NCBI RefSeq assembly: GCF_000212855.1
Contig: NZ_GL890993.1
Span: forward strand, 528,546 to 592,545
DNA from: Streptococcus sanguinis SK355
GTDB taxonomy: Bacteria; Bacillota; Bacilli; Lactobacillales; Streptococcaceae
Direction of reading: 5' to 3'
Length of the DNA stretch: 64,000 bases
Under the pieces are notes generated by a model. It made no database searches, was not told where the DNA came from, and saw only the letters and a list, made by a program, of their open reading frames with translations. The translations under genes were made by a program, and so were the position numbers. Below, piece after piece: positions 27,494 to 37,990 of this stretch (its first letter is position 1; each line of letters opens with the position of its first letter).

Positions 27494-28325
27494 GCAAGAT
27501 CTCCTTGAATTCTTCAATTGTAATAGGATAGTGCGAGAAGGTCATCCCTTTCTCCGCCAATTCGTGAGCAAATTTTGTAATCTTAGGAACACCCAATTGA
27601 ATACTCTCCATAAAATCAAGATCCTGAAAGACCTGAGCAGGCTGACCGCTCTTGACTACTCTGCCCTTATCTAAAACATAGACTGTATCAACAAAGTTAG
27701 CTACATCATCCATTAGGTGAGTTACCAAAACAATTGTCATACCGGCACGATGCAGCTCTTCAAAGAGCCTCATCAGTTCTTTTCGACCGGATGGATCAAG
27801 TCCTGCTGTCGGCTCATCCAAAACCAAGATATCAGGCTCCATGGCCAGTATACCTGCTATGGCCACCCTGCGCATCTGGCCACCAGAAAGTTCGAAAGGA
27901 CTGCGATTGAACAAATCCTCAGAAATTCCGACTAAGTGCAATTTTTCACGCGCCAAAGCTTCGGCTTCTTCCTTAGAAACACCAAAATTCTGAGGACCAA
28001 AAGCCACATCTTTCAAAACTGTTTCATCAAAAACTTGACTTTCCGGAAATTGAAAGACTAGACCGACCTTCTTGCGCACCTGTTTAATGTCTTTATTGAC
28101 GGAATCAGCCGTGATGACTGTACTGCCTACTTCAACACTGCCCTGATTAGGAACCAGCAAGCCATTTAAAAGCTGGAGAATGGTTGACTTACCGCTACCA
28201 GTATGACCGATAAGAGCGGTGTAGCTGCCGGATTTTATCTCCAAATCCACTCCAAAAAGCGCTGGTCCCTCAAAAGGGGTGCCAGCTTGATAAGTATAAC
28301 TTACATTTTTGAGAGTAATGCCCAT
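27486..28325 (-). CDS. ecfA2: ECF transporter ATPase EcfA2
   Basis: 279 residues. Walker A is GHTGSGKST (about 39-47), the signature [14 protein letters not shown] and Walker [14 protein letters not shown]. It pairs with EcfA1 to drive vitamin uptake. It overlaps the end of ecfA1 by 25 bases and the start of ecfT by 8, so the three are coupled. Confidence 0.95.
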   Translation of the reverse strand: MGITLKNVSYTYQAGTPFEGPALFGVDLEIKSGSYTALIGHTGSGKSTILQLLNGLLVPNQGSVEVGSTVITADSVNKDIKQVRKKVGLVFQFPESQVFDETVLKDVAFGPQNFGVSKEEAEALAREKLHLVGISEDLFNRSPFELSGGQMRRVAIAGILAMEPDILVLDEPTAGLDPSGRKELMRLFEELHRAGMTIVLVTHLMDDVANFVDTVYVLDKGRVVKSGQPAQVFQDLDFMESIQLGVPKITKFAHELAEKGMTFSHYPITIEEFKEILHG

Positions 28326-29137
28326 AGTTGATCCTGCAATTCTTTTTCTGTTAAGTAAGAGTCTGGCAGAGGAAGCCCTGACTGACGCAAAGCCGCCTTT
28401 ACCTTATTAACAAATGGCTGATCCAATCCTAGCTCTTCCAAATCTTCTCGAGAAAAAAGTTCTCTCGGGGTAGCGGTAGACTCAACCTGACCCTCTTTCA
28501 TAACCAAAACACGGTCGCTTAAGGCTATTTCATCCAGGTCATGAGTGATAGAAATGACGGTCAGCTGATTACTATCTTTAATTTTTTTCACGGTTTGGAT
28601 AAGATCCAAACGTCCCTCTGGATCCAGCATGCTGGTTGCTTCATCCAAAATAATAATATCCGGTCTCAGAGCTACGACACCTGCAACAGCTACCCGCTGT
28701 TTCTGCCCTCCGGAAAGACGAGCTGGTTCACGCTCCTTAAAATCCTGCATCCCGACAAGCTCTAATGCTTGCTGGACTCGCTCTACCATCAGATCATAGT
28801 CTAGCCCTTGATTTTCCAAACCAAAGGCTACATCGTCTTCTACAGTTGCTCCAACAAACTGATTATCTGGATTTTGGAATACCATACCAATCTGTCTGCG
28901 TTTTTCCCAGACATTTTCAGCTGTCAGCTTATCGCCTGAGATAATAATATCTCCGCTTTCCGCTTCTAAAAGACCGTCAATCAAACGAACTGTGGTTGAT
29001 TTTCCGCTGCCATTATGACCGACAATGGACAGCCATTCCCCTTTTTTTACTTGAAAGGAGACATCATTTAAGGTGTAATTCTCAGACTCACTATCGTATT
29101 TGTACTTAAGATTTCTTACTTCGATGATATTTTCCAT
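28301..29137 (-). CDS. ecfA1: ECF transporter ATPase EcfA1
   Basis: 278 residues from ATG 29137, one base after the pgsA stop and without a strong ribosome site, so translation probably depends on pgsA. Walker A is GHNGSGKST, the signature [14 protein letters not shown] and Walker [16 protein letters not shown]. Partner of EcfA2 and EcfT. Confidence 0.95.
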   Translation of the reverse strand: MENIIEVRNLKYKYDSESENYTLNDVSFQVKKGEWLSIVGHNGSGKSTTVRLIDGLLEAESGDIIISGDKLTAENVWEKRRQIGMVFQNPDNQFVGATVEDDVAFGLENQGLDYDLMVERVQQALELVGMQDFKEREPARLSGGQKQRVAVAGVVALRPDIIILDEATSMLDPEGRLDLIQTVKKIKDSNQLTVISITHDLDEIALSDRVLVMKEGQVESTATPRELFSREDLEELGLDQPFVNKVKAALRQSGLPLPDSYLTEKELQDQLWALLSKM

Positions 29138-29138
29138 A

Positions 29139-29678
29139 TTATTTAAAGGTATCTTTAAAGAGATAGGCACTTCCCTTGAAGTAGTCATATCCAGAATAAA
29201 TCGTAAAGATTAAAGCGATATACAGAAGGATTTGTCCTAATAGAGTCCAATGAATCAGGAGAAAAATTATAGCAAACATCTGCGTGAAGGTTTTGATTTT
29301 ACCTGGCATAGCAGCTGCTAAAACTGTACCGCCTGTTTCCACTAAAAGCAAGCGCAGACCTGTTACTGCCAATTCCCGGCAAATAATAATAGCCACAACC
29401 CAGGCAGGAGCCATTTTCATCTCAATCAACATGATAAAAGCAGACATCACTAAAAGCTTATCAGCCATGGGATCAGCAAATTTACCAAAATTTGTTACCA
29501 CTTCCCACTTTCGTGCCAAATAGCCATCTAGATAATCAGTTATACTTGCAAAAGCAAATATAAAAGCAGCTAAAATATGCATGGTGTAAGAATGACCGAA
29601 TGTTAAAATCACAACAAATACAGGGATTAAAGCAATTCTAACAAGAGTTAAGGCATTTGGAATATTTTCTTTTTTCAT
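29139..29678 (-). CDS. pgsA: CDP-diacylglycerol-glycerol-3-phosphate 3-phosphatidyltransferase
   Basis: 179 residues with the CDP-alcohol phosphotransferase motif D-G-x2-A-R-x8-G-x3-D-x3-D (DYLDGYLARKWEVVTNFGKFADPMADK split across about 47-73) and four or five membrane segments. It makes phosphatidylglycerol phosphate, the precursor of phosphatidylglycerol. It sits between rodZ and ecfA1 in a long cell-envelope operon. Confidence 0.95.
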   Translation of the reverse strand: MKKENIPNALTLVRIALIPVFVVILTFGHSYTMHILAAFIFAFASITDYLDGYLARKWEVVTNFGKFADPMADKLLVMSAFIMLIEMKMAPAWVVAIIICRELAVTGLRLLLVETGGTVLAAAMPGKIKTFTQMFAIIFLLIHWTLLGQILLYIALIFTIYSGYDYFKGSAYLFKDTFK

Positions 29679-29694
29679 GGTATTCCCTTCGTTT

Positions 29695-30519
29695 TTATCC
29701 TTTCGTAATGTTCAAACTAATGGTTCCACTATCACTAGTCAAAGCCGAAGTATCTAGTTTTTGTCCCTCTATCGTCACAGTTGCTCCTTTAACAGGTGCT
29801 AACGTAATAAGATACTTATTGCCTGGCTCAAGAGAAACCGTCTGGCTTGATTTTTCAGGAGATAAGGTGATGCCTTCGGCTAGTTCTGAATCGCTTATGC
29901 TTACCAAATTGGTTGTTTGCTCCACAGAAACGGTCACTTTAACAGGCTGACTTGCTCCGCTATACTCAGCAATCAAATTCTCTCCGCTTCCACTAACTGT
30001 CAATTTGCTAACTGAGGAAGAAACTGACTTAGAATCAGCCGAAGAAAAGGAACTCTTCTGACTGTTAGTGCTTGTAGAGGAAACCAGACTATAATTGCTG
30101 TTAGATGCTTTGAAACTTACCGAATTAGTATGAGCATAGCTCCAGATATAATAAGCTACGAAAGCAGCAATAGCTGAAGCCAACAAGAGAAAATAGAACA
30201 AGGGCAGAAAAGAGCTTTTATTTTTATTTTTTCTGCTCCTGAATTCCTCATCTGCTGCTAGTGCCACTTCATCAAAGACAATCATCTCACCAGCTTCGTA
30301 AGCCTCCAGAATAATAGACTCATCCAAATCTACAGCCCAAGCATATTTCCGCAAGAAGCTACGGGCATAGAAAGGACTAGGAAGCAAATCATAGTCATTT
30401 CGTTCCAGCGCTTCTAGCAAATCCTGCTGGATATCTGTCTTTTTTGACAATTCCTCTAAGCTCAGTCCTTGATTAGTCCGGGCAAGCTTCAACACTTCTC
30501 CTATCGTTTTTTTTCTCAT
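29695..30519 (-). CDS. rodZ: RodZ-like cytoskeletal helix-turn-helix protein
   Basis: 274 residues from ATG 30519. The N-terminal helix-turn-helix (IGEVLKLARTNQGLSLEELSKKTDI, about 6-30) and the segment SPFYARSFLRKYAWAVDLD fit RodZ. A membrane segment is at about 108-130. A Ser-rich linker and a C-terminal DUF4115-like beta domain lie outside. Streptococci lack rod-type MreB, so its partners in ovoid cells differ from those in rods; in pneumococcus it is linked to peripheral wall synthesis. Confidence 0.85.
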   Translation of the reverse strand: MRKKTIGEVLKLARTNQGLSLEELSKKTDIQQDLLEALERNDYDLLPSPFYARSFLRKYAWAVDLDESIILEAYEAGEMIVFDEVALAADEEFRSRKNKNKSSFLPLFYFLLLASAIAAFVAYYIWSYAHTNSVSFKASNSNYSLVSSTSTNSQKSSFSSADSKSVSSSVSKLTVSGSGENLIAEYSGASQPVKVTVSVEQTTNLVSISDSELAEGITLSPEKSSQTVSLEPGNKYLITLAPVKGATVTIEGQKLDTSALTSDSGTISLNITKG

Positions 30520-30582
30520 ACGTACTTTTCCCTTATTTCTATTCTTCACTATTTTAACAAAATTTTAAAAACGATTCTGGAA

Positions 30583-31878
30583 TTATTTTGGAAAAATAGT
30601 AAAATCTGTCATATCACACTGATCGATAAAACGATGACCTAGTTTTATCACATCATTTAAGCTGATATCCTGTAAGATTTTTGGCAAATCAAACAGATTC
30701 TCACCCGTCAAATGCGGTTCATATTGGGTTGCAATATACTCAAGCGAGTTTAAACCGTGCAGAAAATCACCAAACATCTCACTTTTAATCGTATCCAAAT
30801 GCTCTTCTGTCACATCCGGATCCTTATCAAAATTCTTGATAGCTGAGCGAAACTGATGAGAAAGTCCAACCGGCTCCTGAGTATCCATCGTCAGCATGAC
30901 AAAGTGAAAATCTTTTTCTACTTCCACTTCCAGCGTTAAAGAATTATCCATTTTCCCACTTTCATAGAGGGACTGGAAACGCTTGGAAGTCCAGCCAAAC
31001 ATCATGGCAAATAAGAGTTTCAAAGTGATTTTATAGCGATACAACTCCGATTCATCAACAAAGTCTGTCCCTCGAATCCCAACTGCCAGTTTTGGACTAG
31101 CTACCTCCATTCGGTAGGTATCCGTTGATACCACTGGGTGAAGGCTAACAGGAATTTTTTCAATAGGTTCCGAACTCCCAGCAAAAACTAGTTTTTCCTG
31201 CTGTTCAGCAATCTCTGTAGCTATCTGTTCCAAATCGAAATTACCAATCACAAACAAAGTCATATTAGAAGGATGATAAAAGTTACTGAAATTTTCCTTC
31301 AAATTTTCGACGGTAATCTCAGAGATAGACTCTTTCGTTCCTGCAATGTCTTCTGCCAGAGGTGTTTGAGGATAGAGATTGGCCAAGGCTCCAAAAAAGA
31401 GACGATAATCTGGATTATCCTGATACATTTCAATTTCTTGGCCGATAATATCCTGTTCCCGCAAAATGGATTGTTTTGTGAAATCAGCCCGATGCACCAG
31501 TTCTTGCAAAAGCTGTAGGTTTTCTGAGATATTATCCGTTGCAGAAAATAAATAGCTGGTTCGAGTAAAGCTCGTAAAGGCATTGCTCTCAGCCCCTAGC
31601 TTAGTAAATTCCAGCAGCAAATCCTTTCCCTGCGGGCCTTCAAAAAGCTTATGTTCCAAAAAATGAGCTATTCCCGCCGGATACTGAGTGACCTGCTTGG
31701 TTTCACGTGAAACAATCTCCGTATCCACTGAACCAAAATTAGTTGAGATAATCCCATAAGTTTCATTAAAATCATTTTTAGGCAGAAGAAAAACACGCAA
31801 ACCATTTGCCAAGACTGTCTGATAAACAGTTTCTCCCACTGCTGAATAATTGATTTTTTCTAGCACTTCTCCCTGCAT
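30583..31878 (-). CDS. M16-family metallopeptidase (YmfH-like, active-type)
   Basis: 431 residues. The inverted zinc motif HxxEH is intact (His72, Glu75, His76 in GIAHFLEHKLFEG), with the downstream Glu in TRTSYLFSA/QEIEMYQDNP regions. Its ATG overlaps the stop of the previous gene as TAATG. Together with that gene, which lacks the motif, it resembles the active/inactive M16B pair YmfH/YmfF of Bacillus and paired peptidases in peptide maturation. The substrate is unknown. Confidence 0.85.
   Translation of the reverse strand: MQGEVLEKINYSAVGETVYQTVLANGLRVFLLPKNDFNETYGIISTNFGSVDTEIVSRETKQVTQYPAGIAHFLEHKLFEGPQGKDLLLEFTKLGAESNAFTSFTRTSYLFSATDNISENLQLLQELVHRADFTKQSILREQDIIGQEIEMYQDNPDYRLFFGALANLYPQTPLAEDIAGTKESISEITVENLKENFSNFYHPSNMTLFVIGNFDLEQIATEIAEQQEKLVFAGSSEPIEKIPVSLHPVVSTDTYRMEVASPKLAVGIRGTDFVDESELYRYKITLKLLFAMMFGWTSKRFQSLYESGKMDNSLTLEVEVEKDFHFVMLTMDTQEPVGLSHQFRSAIKNFDKDPDVTEEHLDTIKSEMFGDFLHGLNSLEYIATQYEPHLTGENLFDLPKILQDISLNDVIKLGHRFIDQCDMTDFTIFPK
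31700..31713. promoter_or_regulatory. parS centromere site (perfect)
   Basis: GTTTCACGTGAAAC, exact match to the 14-base core of the ParB-binding consensus. It lies inside the YmfH-like gene, about 16 kb left of dnaA. Confidence 0.93.
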
Positions 31879-33125
31879 TATTTTCCTTCCATAAAGTAAA
31901 TAGCTTGTAATTTTAAGAGACCAGCTGCTTTGACAATATCATCTTTATGAACCTGTTCCAAAGCTTCCAGCCAAGCTTCAAGAGATAAGAATTTTTTGCC
32001 TAAAACAGAAGCCATATAAGCTCTCTCTAATATTGTATTCTGTCGATCCTGAGCTAAGAGGACCGAGTTTTTCAGCATTTTCTTGGTTTGATCCAATTCT
32101 TCCTGACTAAACATGCCACGCTTCAAATCACCAATCTGTCGGTTGATTAAAGCAACTGTTCTAGTCCGATTGCTGCGGTCAATACCAGCGTAAATCCGCA
32201 TCATGCCTGAAAAAATATCAAAGTTGCTGGAAATCGTATAAGCCAGTCCTTCCTTTTCACGAAGATTGACAAATAATTTCGAATGGGCAAAGCCACCTAG
32301 CAAAGCATTTAAAACGACCAAAGGCAGGTGCTCACTCTCTCCGTACTGAATAGGGAAGTGATAGCCCAACTCAATAATTGACTGATGCACGTCCTTCTGC
32401 TCCAGTCCTTCTCGCAAAACATTGGAATATTCTTGCTGATAAACTAGCTGAAGTTCTTGCTGGCGAGGCGCAAAATTGAAAGATTGAATTTTCTCCCGAA
32501 CAGCCACTTCATTAAAGTCCCCAATAAAGAAAAAGTCAATCTGATTTTCCTGAAGCATCTGCTGAAAAGCAGCAAAACTGCTTGCAGCGGTCTCTTTCTG
32601 GATTAATTCAATCGTCCCAACACGAGGCATCTGCATTTCCTCTTCTTCATAAAAGAGTTTATCTAATTCTCGATGAGCATGATAAAAATGATTCTCAATT
32701 TCAGCTTCCAAATCATTCAAGATATTTTTCTTCTCAATTTCAAAAACAGATTCATCAAAAGCGTCCTGACTTACCAATGGAGAAAACAAGCTGGCTTTCA
32801 AAAAATCAAGCATGGCATCTGTCAGGACATTTTTACGACTCAAAAATTTATCCCGCACAAAAGAAAGATTGATATCTAAATAATGCACCAATCCTCTCCT
32901 TGAAAGACTCGTTGAATAATCAGCGCCATACAAATTGGCCAAACGTTCTCTGAAGGCTTGCGAAGTAGGATAAACAGCATTGACAGTTTCTAGCATACTG
33001 GCTGTTAAAACCCGACCAGCTACTGTTTCTTTGGACATAGGCGCTGAAAAACGAACCCTAATTTTATTTGTTTTAAATTTTTCTGATTGAATAAAATGGA
33101 GACGAACTCCTTTAGTGATTTCCAT
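31878..33125 (-). CDS. M16-family peptidase-like protein (YmfF-like, no zinc motif)
   Basis: 415 residues from ATG 33125 (GAGGGG upstream). The fold pattern of M16 peptidases is visible (ILNDLEAEIENHFYHAHREL, LNALLGGFAHSKLFVNLREKEGLAYTISS, the latter containing the conserved R/Y pair). The HxxEH zinc motif is absent, so it is probably the non-catalytic half of a heterodimer with the next gene. An extended -10 promoter (TGATATAAT, TATAAT at 33163-33158) starts the long operon through rodZ, pgsA and ecf. Confidence 0.82.
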   Translation of the reverse strand: MEITKGVRLHFIQSEKFKTNKIRVRFSAPMSKETVAGRVLTASMLETVNAVYPTSQAFRERLANLYGADYSTSLSRRGLVHYLDINLSFVRDKFLSRKNVLTDAMLDFLKASLFSPLVSQDAFDESVFEIEKKNILNDLEAEIENHFYHAHRELDKLFYEEEEMQMPRVGTIELIQKETAASSFAAFQQMLQENQIDFFFIGDFNEVAVREKIQSFNFAPRQQELQLVYQQEYSNVLREGLEQKDVHQSIIELGYHFPIQYGESEHLPLVVLNALLGGFAHSKLFVNLREKEGLAYTISSNFDIFSGMMRIYAGIDRSNRTRTVALINRQIGDLKRGMFSQEELDQTKKMLKNSVLLAQDRQNTILERAYMASVLGKKFLSLEAWLEALEQVHKDDIVKAAGLLKLQAIYFMEGK

Positions 33126-33312
33126 GACGCCCCTCATACTGAATAATATAGACTACTATTATATCATGAAATGCCTCTGATTTGTTTGTTCCACCAAGCT
33201 TTTTGCTGATTAAAACGTTTTCTGATAACAGGAGAAAATTTCCGATTTTATCCAAAGCACCTCAGCACTTTTTACTAACAAATATGGTATAATGACAGGG
33301 TTGAGGTAAAAT

Positions 33313-33711
33313 ATGGAATATAAATTATTTGATGACTACATCACGCTACAAGCCCTTTTGAAAGAAACAGGAATTATCCAAAGCGGCGGAGCAATTAAAA
33401 CATTTCTAAGTGAATATCCAGTTCTTTTTAACGGTGAGCCAGAAAACCGCCGGGGAAAAAAACTCCGTGTCAATGACAGGATTTCCCTTCCCGATCAAGG
33501 AATTGAAATTAATCTGACAGCTCCTAGTCAAGAAGAAATTCTGCAACACCAGAAAGAAATCGCAGAAAAAAAACGAGTTGCTGAACTTGTCAAAGCCATG
33601 AACAAGGACTTAAAAAAATCTCAGACTTCTAAAAAAGAAAAGCGTAAGAATACAGGGCTACCTAAAAAGCAGAAAACTACTAAAAGCCCTGTTCGTTTCC
33701 CTGGTATCTAA
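33313..33711 (+). CDS. yaaA: S4-domain protein YaaA
   Basis: 132 residues. An S4-like RNA-binding domain covers about residues 5-70 ([47 protein letters not shown]). The remainder is a Lys-rich tail of about 50 residues, which the shorter Bacillus YaaA lacks. The gene lies two bases before recF, as in most Firmicutes, and has been linked to large-subunit biogenesis or RecF function by position only. Confidence 0.88.
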   Translation: MEYKLFDDYITLQALLKETGIIQSGGAIKTFLSEYPVLFNGEPENRRGKKLRVNDRISLPDQGIEINLTAPSQEEILQHQKEIAEKKRVAELVKAMNKDLKKSQTSKKEKRKNTGLPKKQKTTKSPVRFPGI

Positions 33712-33713
33712 TC

Positions 33714-34808
33714 ATGTGGCTGCAATCATTAAAAATCAAGCATTTCCGAAATTATCAGGAAGCTGATATTGACTTCCATCCTGGATTAAATGTCTTTCTA
33801 GGCCAGAACGCACAAGGTAAAACCAATATTTTAGAAGCTGTTTATTTCCTAGCCTTGACAAGAAGCCACCGCACACGCTCAGATAAGGATCTGATTCATT
33901 TTACAGAAAATGAACTCCTTGTCTCTGGTATCTTAGAAAAAAAGACTGGTAAAGTTCCCCTTGACATTAACTTGACACCAAAAGGTCGTATCACAAAAGT
34001 CAACCACTTGAAGCAAAGTAAATTATCAGACTACATTGGAACTATGAATGTTGTTCTTTTTGCTCCTGAAGATTTACAGTTGATTAAAGGCTCCCCCAGT
34101 CTACGTCGTAAATTTATAGACATTGAACTCGGACAAATCAAGCCAGTCTATCTATCAGATTTATCCAATTACAACCATATCCTCAAACAACGCAATGCCT
34201 ATCTGAAAGCTAATGACAAAGTTGATGAAACCTTCTTGACTGTCCTTGATGAGCAGCTGGTTGACTATGGCTGTCGTGTCATAAGGCATCGGTTAGATTT
34301 TTTGCAAAAATTAGAAAGCTTTGCTCAAGACAAGCACTGGGACATCTCTCAAAATTTGGAAGAATTGACTGTCAAGTATCTGTCATCTATTCCTTTACAC
34401 CAAATTGACAATTTAGAAGAAACTTACTGCTCTTCCTTATTAAGCAGCCGTAAACGTGACCTATTCAAAAAAAATACAGGAGTTGGTCCCCATCGTGATG
34501 ATATTGCTTTTTTTATCAACCAGATGGATGCCAACTTTGGTAGTCAAGGTCAGCATCGCAGTCTTGTTTTATCACTGAAACTAGCCGAAATCAAGTTAAT
34601 AGAAAGCATTACGAAGGAAACGCCTATTTTGTTGCTTGACGATGTAATGAGCGAACTTGACAATAAACGTCAACTAAAATTATTAGAAACTATCTCTCAG
34701 GATATTCAAACTTTCATCACTACAACAACTTTAGAACATTTAAAAAATCTTCCACAAGATATTAAAATTTTCACCATTCAGCAAGGACAAATTATATCTC
34801 AATCCTAG
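33714..34808 (+). CDS. recF: DNA replication and repair protein RecF
   Basis: 364 residues. Walker A is [18 protein letters not shown] (about 29-46), followed by TRSHRT, the signature [17 protein letters not shown] and Walker [13 protein letters not shown]. It binds single-/double-strand junctions and helps RecO/RecR load RecA at gaps. In many Firmicutes recF is next to dnaA-dnaN; here it is about 13 kb to the left, as in other streptococci. Confidence 0.96.
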   Translation: MWLQSLKIKHFRNYQEADIDFHPGLNVFLGQNAQGKTNILEAVYFLALTRSHRTRSDKDLIHFTENELLVSGILEKKTGKVPLDINLTPKGRITKVNHLKQSKLSDYIGTMNVVLFAPEDLQLIKGSPSLRRKFIDIELGQIKPVYLSDLSNYNHILKQRNAYLKANDKVDETFLTVLDEQLVDYGCRVIRHRLDFLQKLESFAQDKHWDISQNLEELTVKYLSSIPLHQIDNLEETYCSSLLSSRKRDLFKKNTGVGPHRDDIAFFINQMDANFGSQGQHRSLVLSLKLAEIKLIESITKETPILLLDDVMSELDNKRQLKLLETISQDIQTFITTTTLEHLKNLPQDIKIFTIQQGQIISQS

Positions 34809-34820
34809 CATTACATGAGA

Positions 34821-34868
34821 TTTACGTTTTTGTAAATTTCATTTACAAGATCTTGCTTATGTTGTAAA
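34821..34868. repeat. TTTACR/TGTAAA palindromic half-sites after recF
   Basis: TTTACGTTTTTGTAAA (34821-34836), then TTTACA at 34842-34847 and TGTAAA at 34863-34868. Four half-sites within 48 bases of non-coding DNA, of the same type as at 19330 and 23363. Confidence 0.45.
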
Positions 34869-34953
34869 CGAATTATATCAAATTGTTGTTAGAATAGCTT
34901 TTATAGCCTTTTGAATTGTAAAAATATGTCAATTTAAATCGTAAATTTAAAAA

Positions 34954-34978
34954 GAGGTTGGGAAAAATTCCCGACCTC
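34954..34978. terminator. Bidirectional terminator between recF and guaB
   Basis: GAGGTTGGGAA/TTCCCGACCTC with one wobble pair, flanked by A-rich and T-rich runs. It serves both converging genes. Confidence 0.8.
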
Positions 34979-34988
34979 GTTTTATTTT

Positions 34989-36500
<1,512 letters not shown>

Positions 36501-36614
36501 CTAATACCCAAAGAAAAATGAAGTTCAGTTTTCTTTGAATAAGAGCTGGTTTTTTTGTTGTTAATATCATACCATTCTATAGGAAATTGTCAATCATTAT
36601 TACACAAAAAATAA

Positions 36615-36648
36615 AAACCATCATTTTTGAAACTAAAAACGATAGTTT
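36615..36648 (-). terminator. Terminator after trpS
   Basis: A 14-bp stem with two wobble pairs (AAACTATCGTTTTT with AAAAATGATGGTTT on the minus strand), loop AGTTTC, then TTATTTTTTG. It follows the trpS stop at 36675. Confidence 0.75.
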
Positions 36649-36674
36649 TTGTGATCTATAATCAATAATGTTCG

Positions 36675-37700
36675 TTATTTAAAATAATTAATCCCCATCG
36701 CAGACTTCACTTCTGAAAGAGTCTGAGCGGCAGTCTGACGAGCCTTATCGCATCCTTCTTGTAGCATCTGATAGACCTGTCCCATGTCTTTAGCAAACTC
36801 CACACGACGCTCACGAATCGGACCTAGCTCTCGCTCTAGAATTTCTAACAGATAGCGTTTGGTTTTGACATCTCCCAGACCACCTCTTTGATAATGCTCT
36901 TTCATTGCAGCAATATCCGCAGCATCTTCTGGACGGCCAAAAACATCCAAATAATGAAAGACCATATTTCCCTCAATTTTTCCAGGATCTTCCACTCTGA
37001 TATGATTAGGATCTGTATACATGCTCATGACTTTCTTTTGCAGAATATCCATATCATCTGCCAAATAAATGCCGTTATTGAGAGACTTAGACATCTTAGC
37101 ATTGCCATCCAATCCAGGCAAACGTCCAGCTGCTTCGTTTTCAGGATAAATCCCTTCCGGTTCTACCAAAACATCTGTCTGATAAGCGTGGTTAAAGGAA
37201 CGAACAATCTCCCGAGTCTGCTCAATCATAGGCTTTTGATCATGTCCTACTGGTACAAAATTAGCCTTGAAAGCAGTAATATCAGCTGCCTGAGAAATTG
37301 GATAAACTAAAAATCCAGTAGGCAAACTTTCCCCAAATCCTTTTTGAGCAATCTCCGTCTTGACAGTAGGATTACGCTCAAGACGAGCCAATGACACCAA
37401 ATTCATGTAATACATTGACAACTCTGCCAACTCAGGAATCTGACTTTGAATAAAAATAGTCACCTTTTCAGGATCCAATCCAGCCGCTAGATAATCCAAA
37501 GCTACATTCCCAATGGACTCAACAATTGTCTGAGGGTCCTTTGCATGATCTGTCAAAGCTTGCTGATCAGCCAAAAATACAAACATCTCATATTTACCCT
37601 GATCCTGCAAAAGCACACGGTTCCGTAAACTTCCTACATAATGACCAATATGCAATTTTCCTGTCGGACGATCTCCTGTTAAAATAATTGGTTTAGTCAT
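36675..37700 (-). CDS. trpS: Tryptophanyl-tRNA synthetase
   Basis: 341 residues. The class I signatures are [13 protein letters not shown] (about 14-26) and KMSKSLNN (about 203-210). It charges tRNA-Trp. No T-box leader is present: the leader is only about 25-30 bases and lacks the T-box sequence. Instead a palindrome overlaps the promoter. Confidence 0.97.
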   Translation of the reverse strand: MTKPIILTGDRPTGKLHIGHYVGSLRNRVLLQDQGKYEMFVFLADQQALTDHAKDPQTIVESIGNVALDYLAAGLDPEKVTIFIQSQIPELAELSMYYMNLVSLARLERNPTVKTEIAQKGFGESLPTGFLVYPISQAADITAFKANFVPVGHDQKPMIEQTREIVRSFNHAYQTDVLVEPEGIYPENEAAGRLPGLDGNAKMSKSLNNGIYLADDMDILQKKVMSMYTDPNHIRVEDPGKIEGNMVFHYLDVFGRPEDAADIAAMKEHYQRGGLGDVKTKRYLLEILERELGPIRERRVEFAKDMGQVYQMLQEGCDKARQTAAQTLSEVKSAMGINYFK

Positions 37701-37728
37701 TTATTACTCCTCAATTTATAATGAGTTC

Positions 37729-37752
37729 ATTATATCATTTTCAATGAAAATG
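37729..37752 (-). promoter_or_regulatory. trpS promoter with a 17-bp palindrome
   Basis: Extended -10 TGATATAAT on the minus strand (TATAAT at 37734-37729). Directly upstream is the perfect palindrome CATTTTCAATGAAAATG (37736-37752), which replaces a normal -35 and spacer. It could be an operator. The rest of 37753-37990 contains only the repeat at 37812 and the ABC-F leader. Confidence 0.45.
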
Positions 37753-37811
37753 AGAAAGAAGTTTCTAGAAAAAAGCTAAAATTCCAGTTTTTACAGCTTG
37801 ATTGATATCCC

Positions 37812-37828
37812 TTTACAATATTTGTAAA
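37812..37828. repeat. TTTACA/TGTAAA palindrome between trpS and the ABC-F gene
   Basis: TTTACAATATTTGTAAA, a 17-base inverted repeat in the divergent intergenic region, of the same family as the copies at 19330, 23363, 34821 and 51655. Confidence 0.45.
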
Positions 37829-37990
37829 CTTAATTGACAAACTATTCTATCTATAAAACCTAAAAATATTAGTTCATTCTATTCTCCTTTTTTCTTTCTG
37901 CTTTGATTTTTTCTTTTTATCTCAGAATTATTTGAAAAAAGTTCTGTTTTCTAGTAAAATGAAGAAGATTATATATATAGGAGAAAGACA

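Noticed and set aside
37701..37990. T-box leader for trpS
   Set aside because: The trpS leader is too short, and neither the T-box sequence nor a specifier stem was found.
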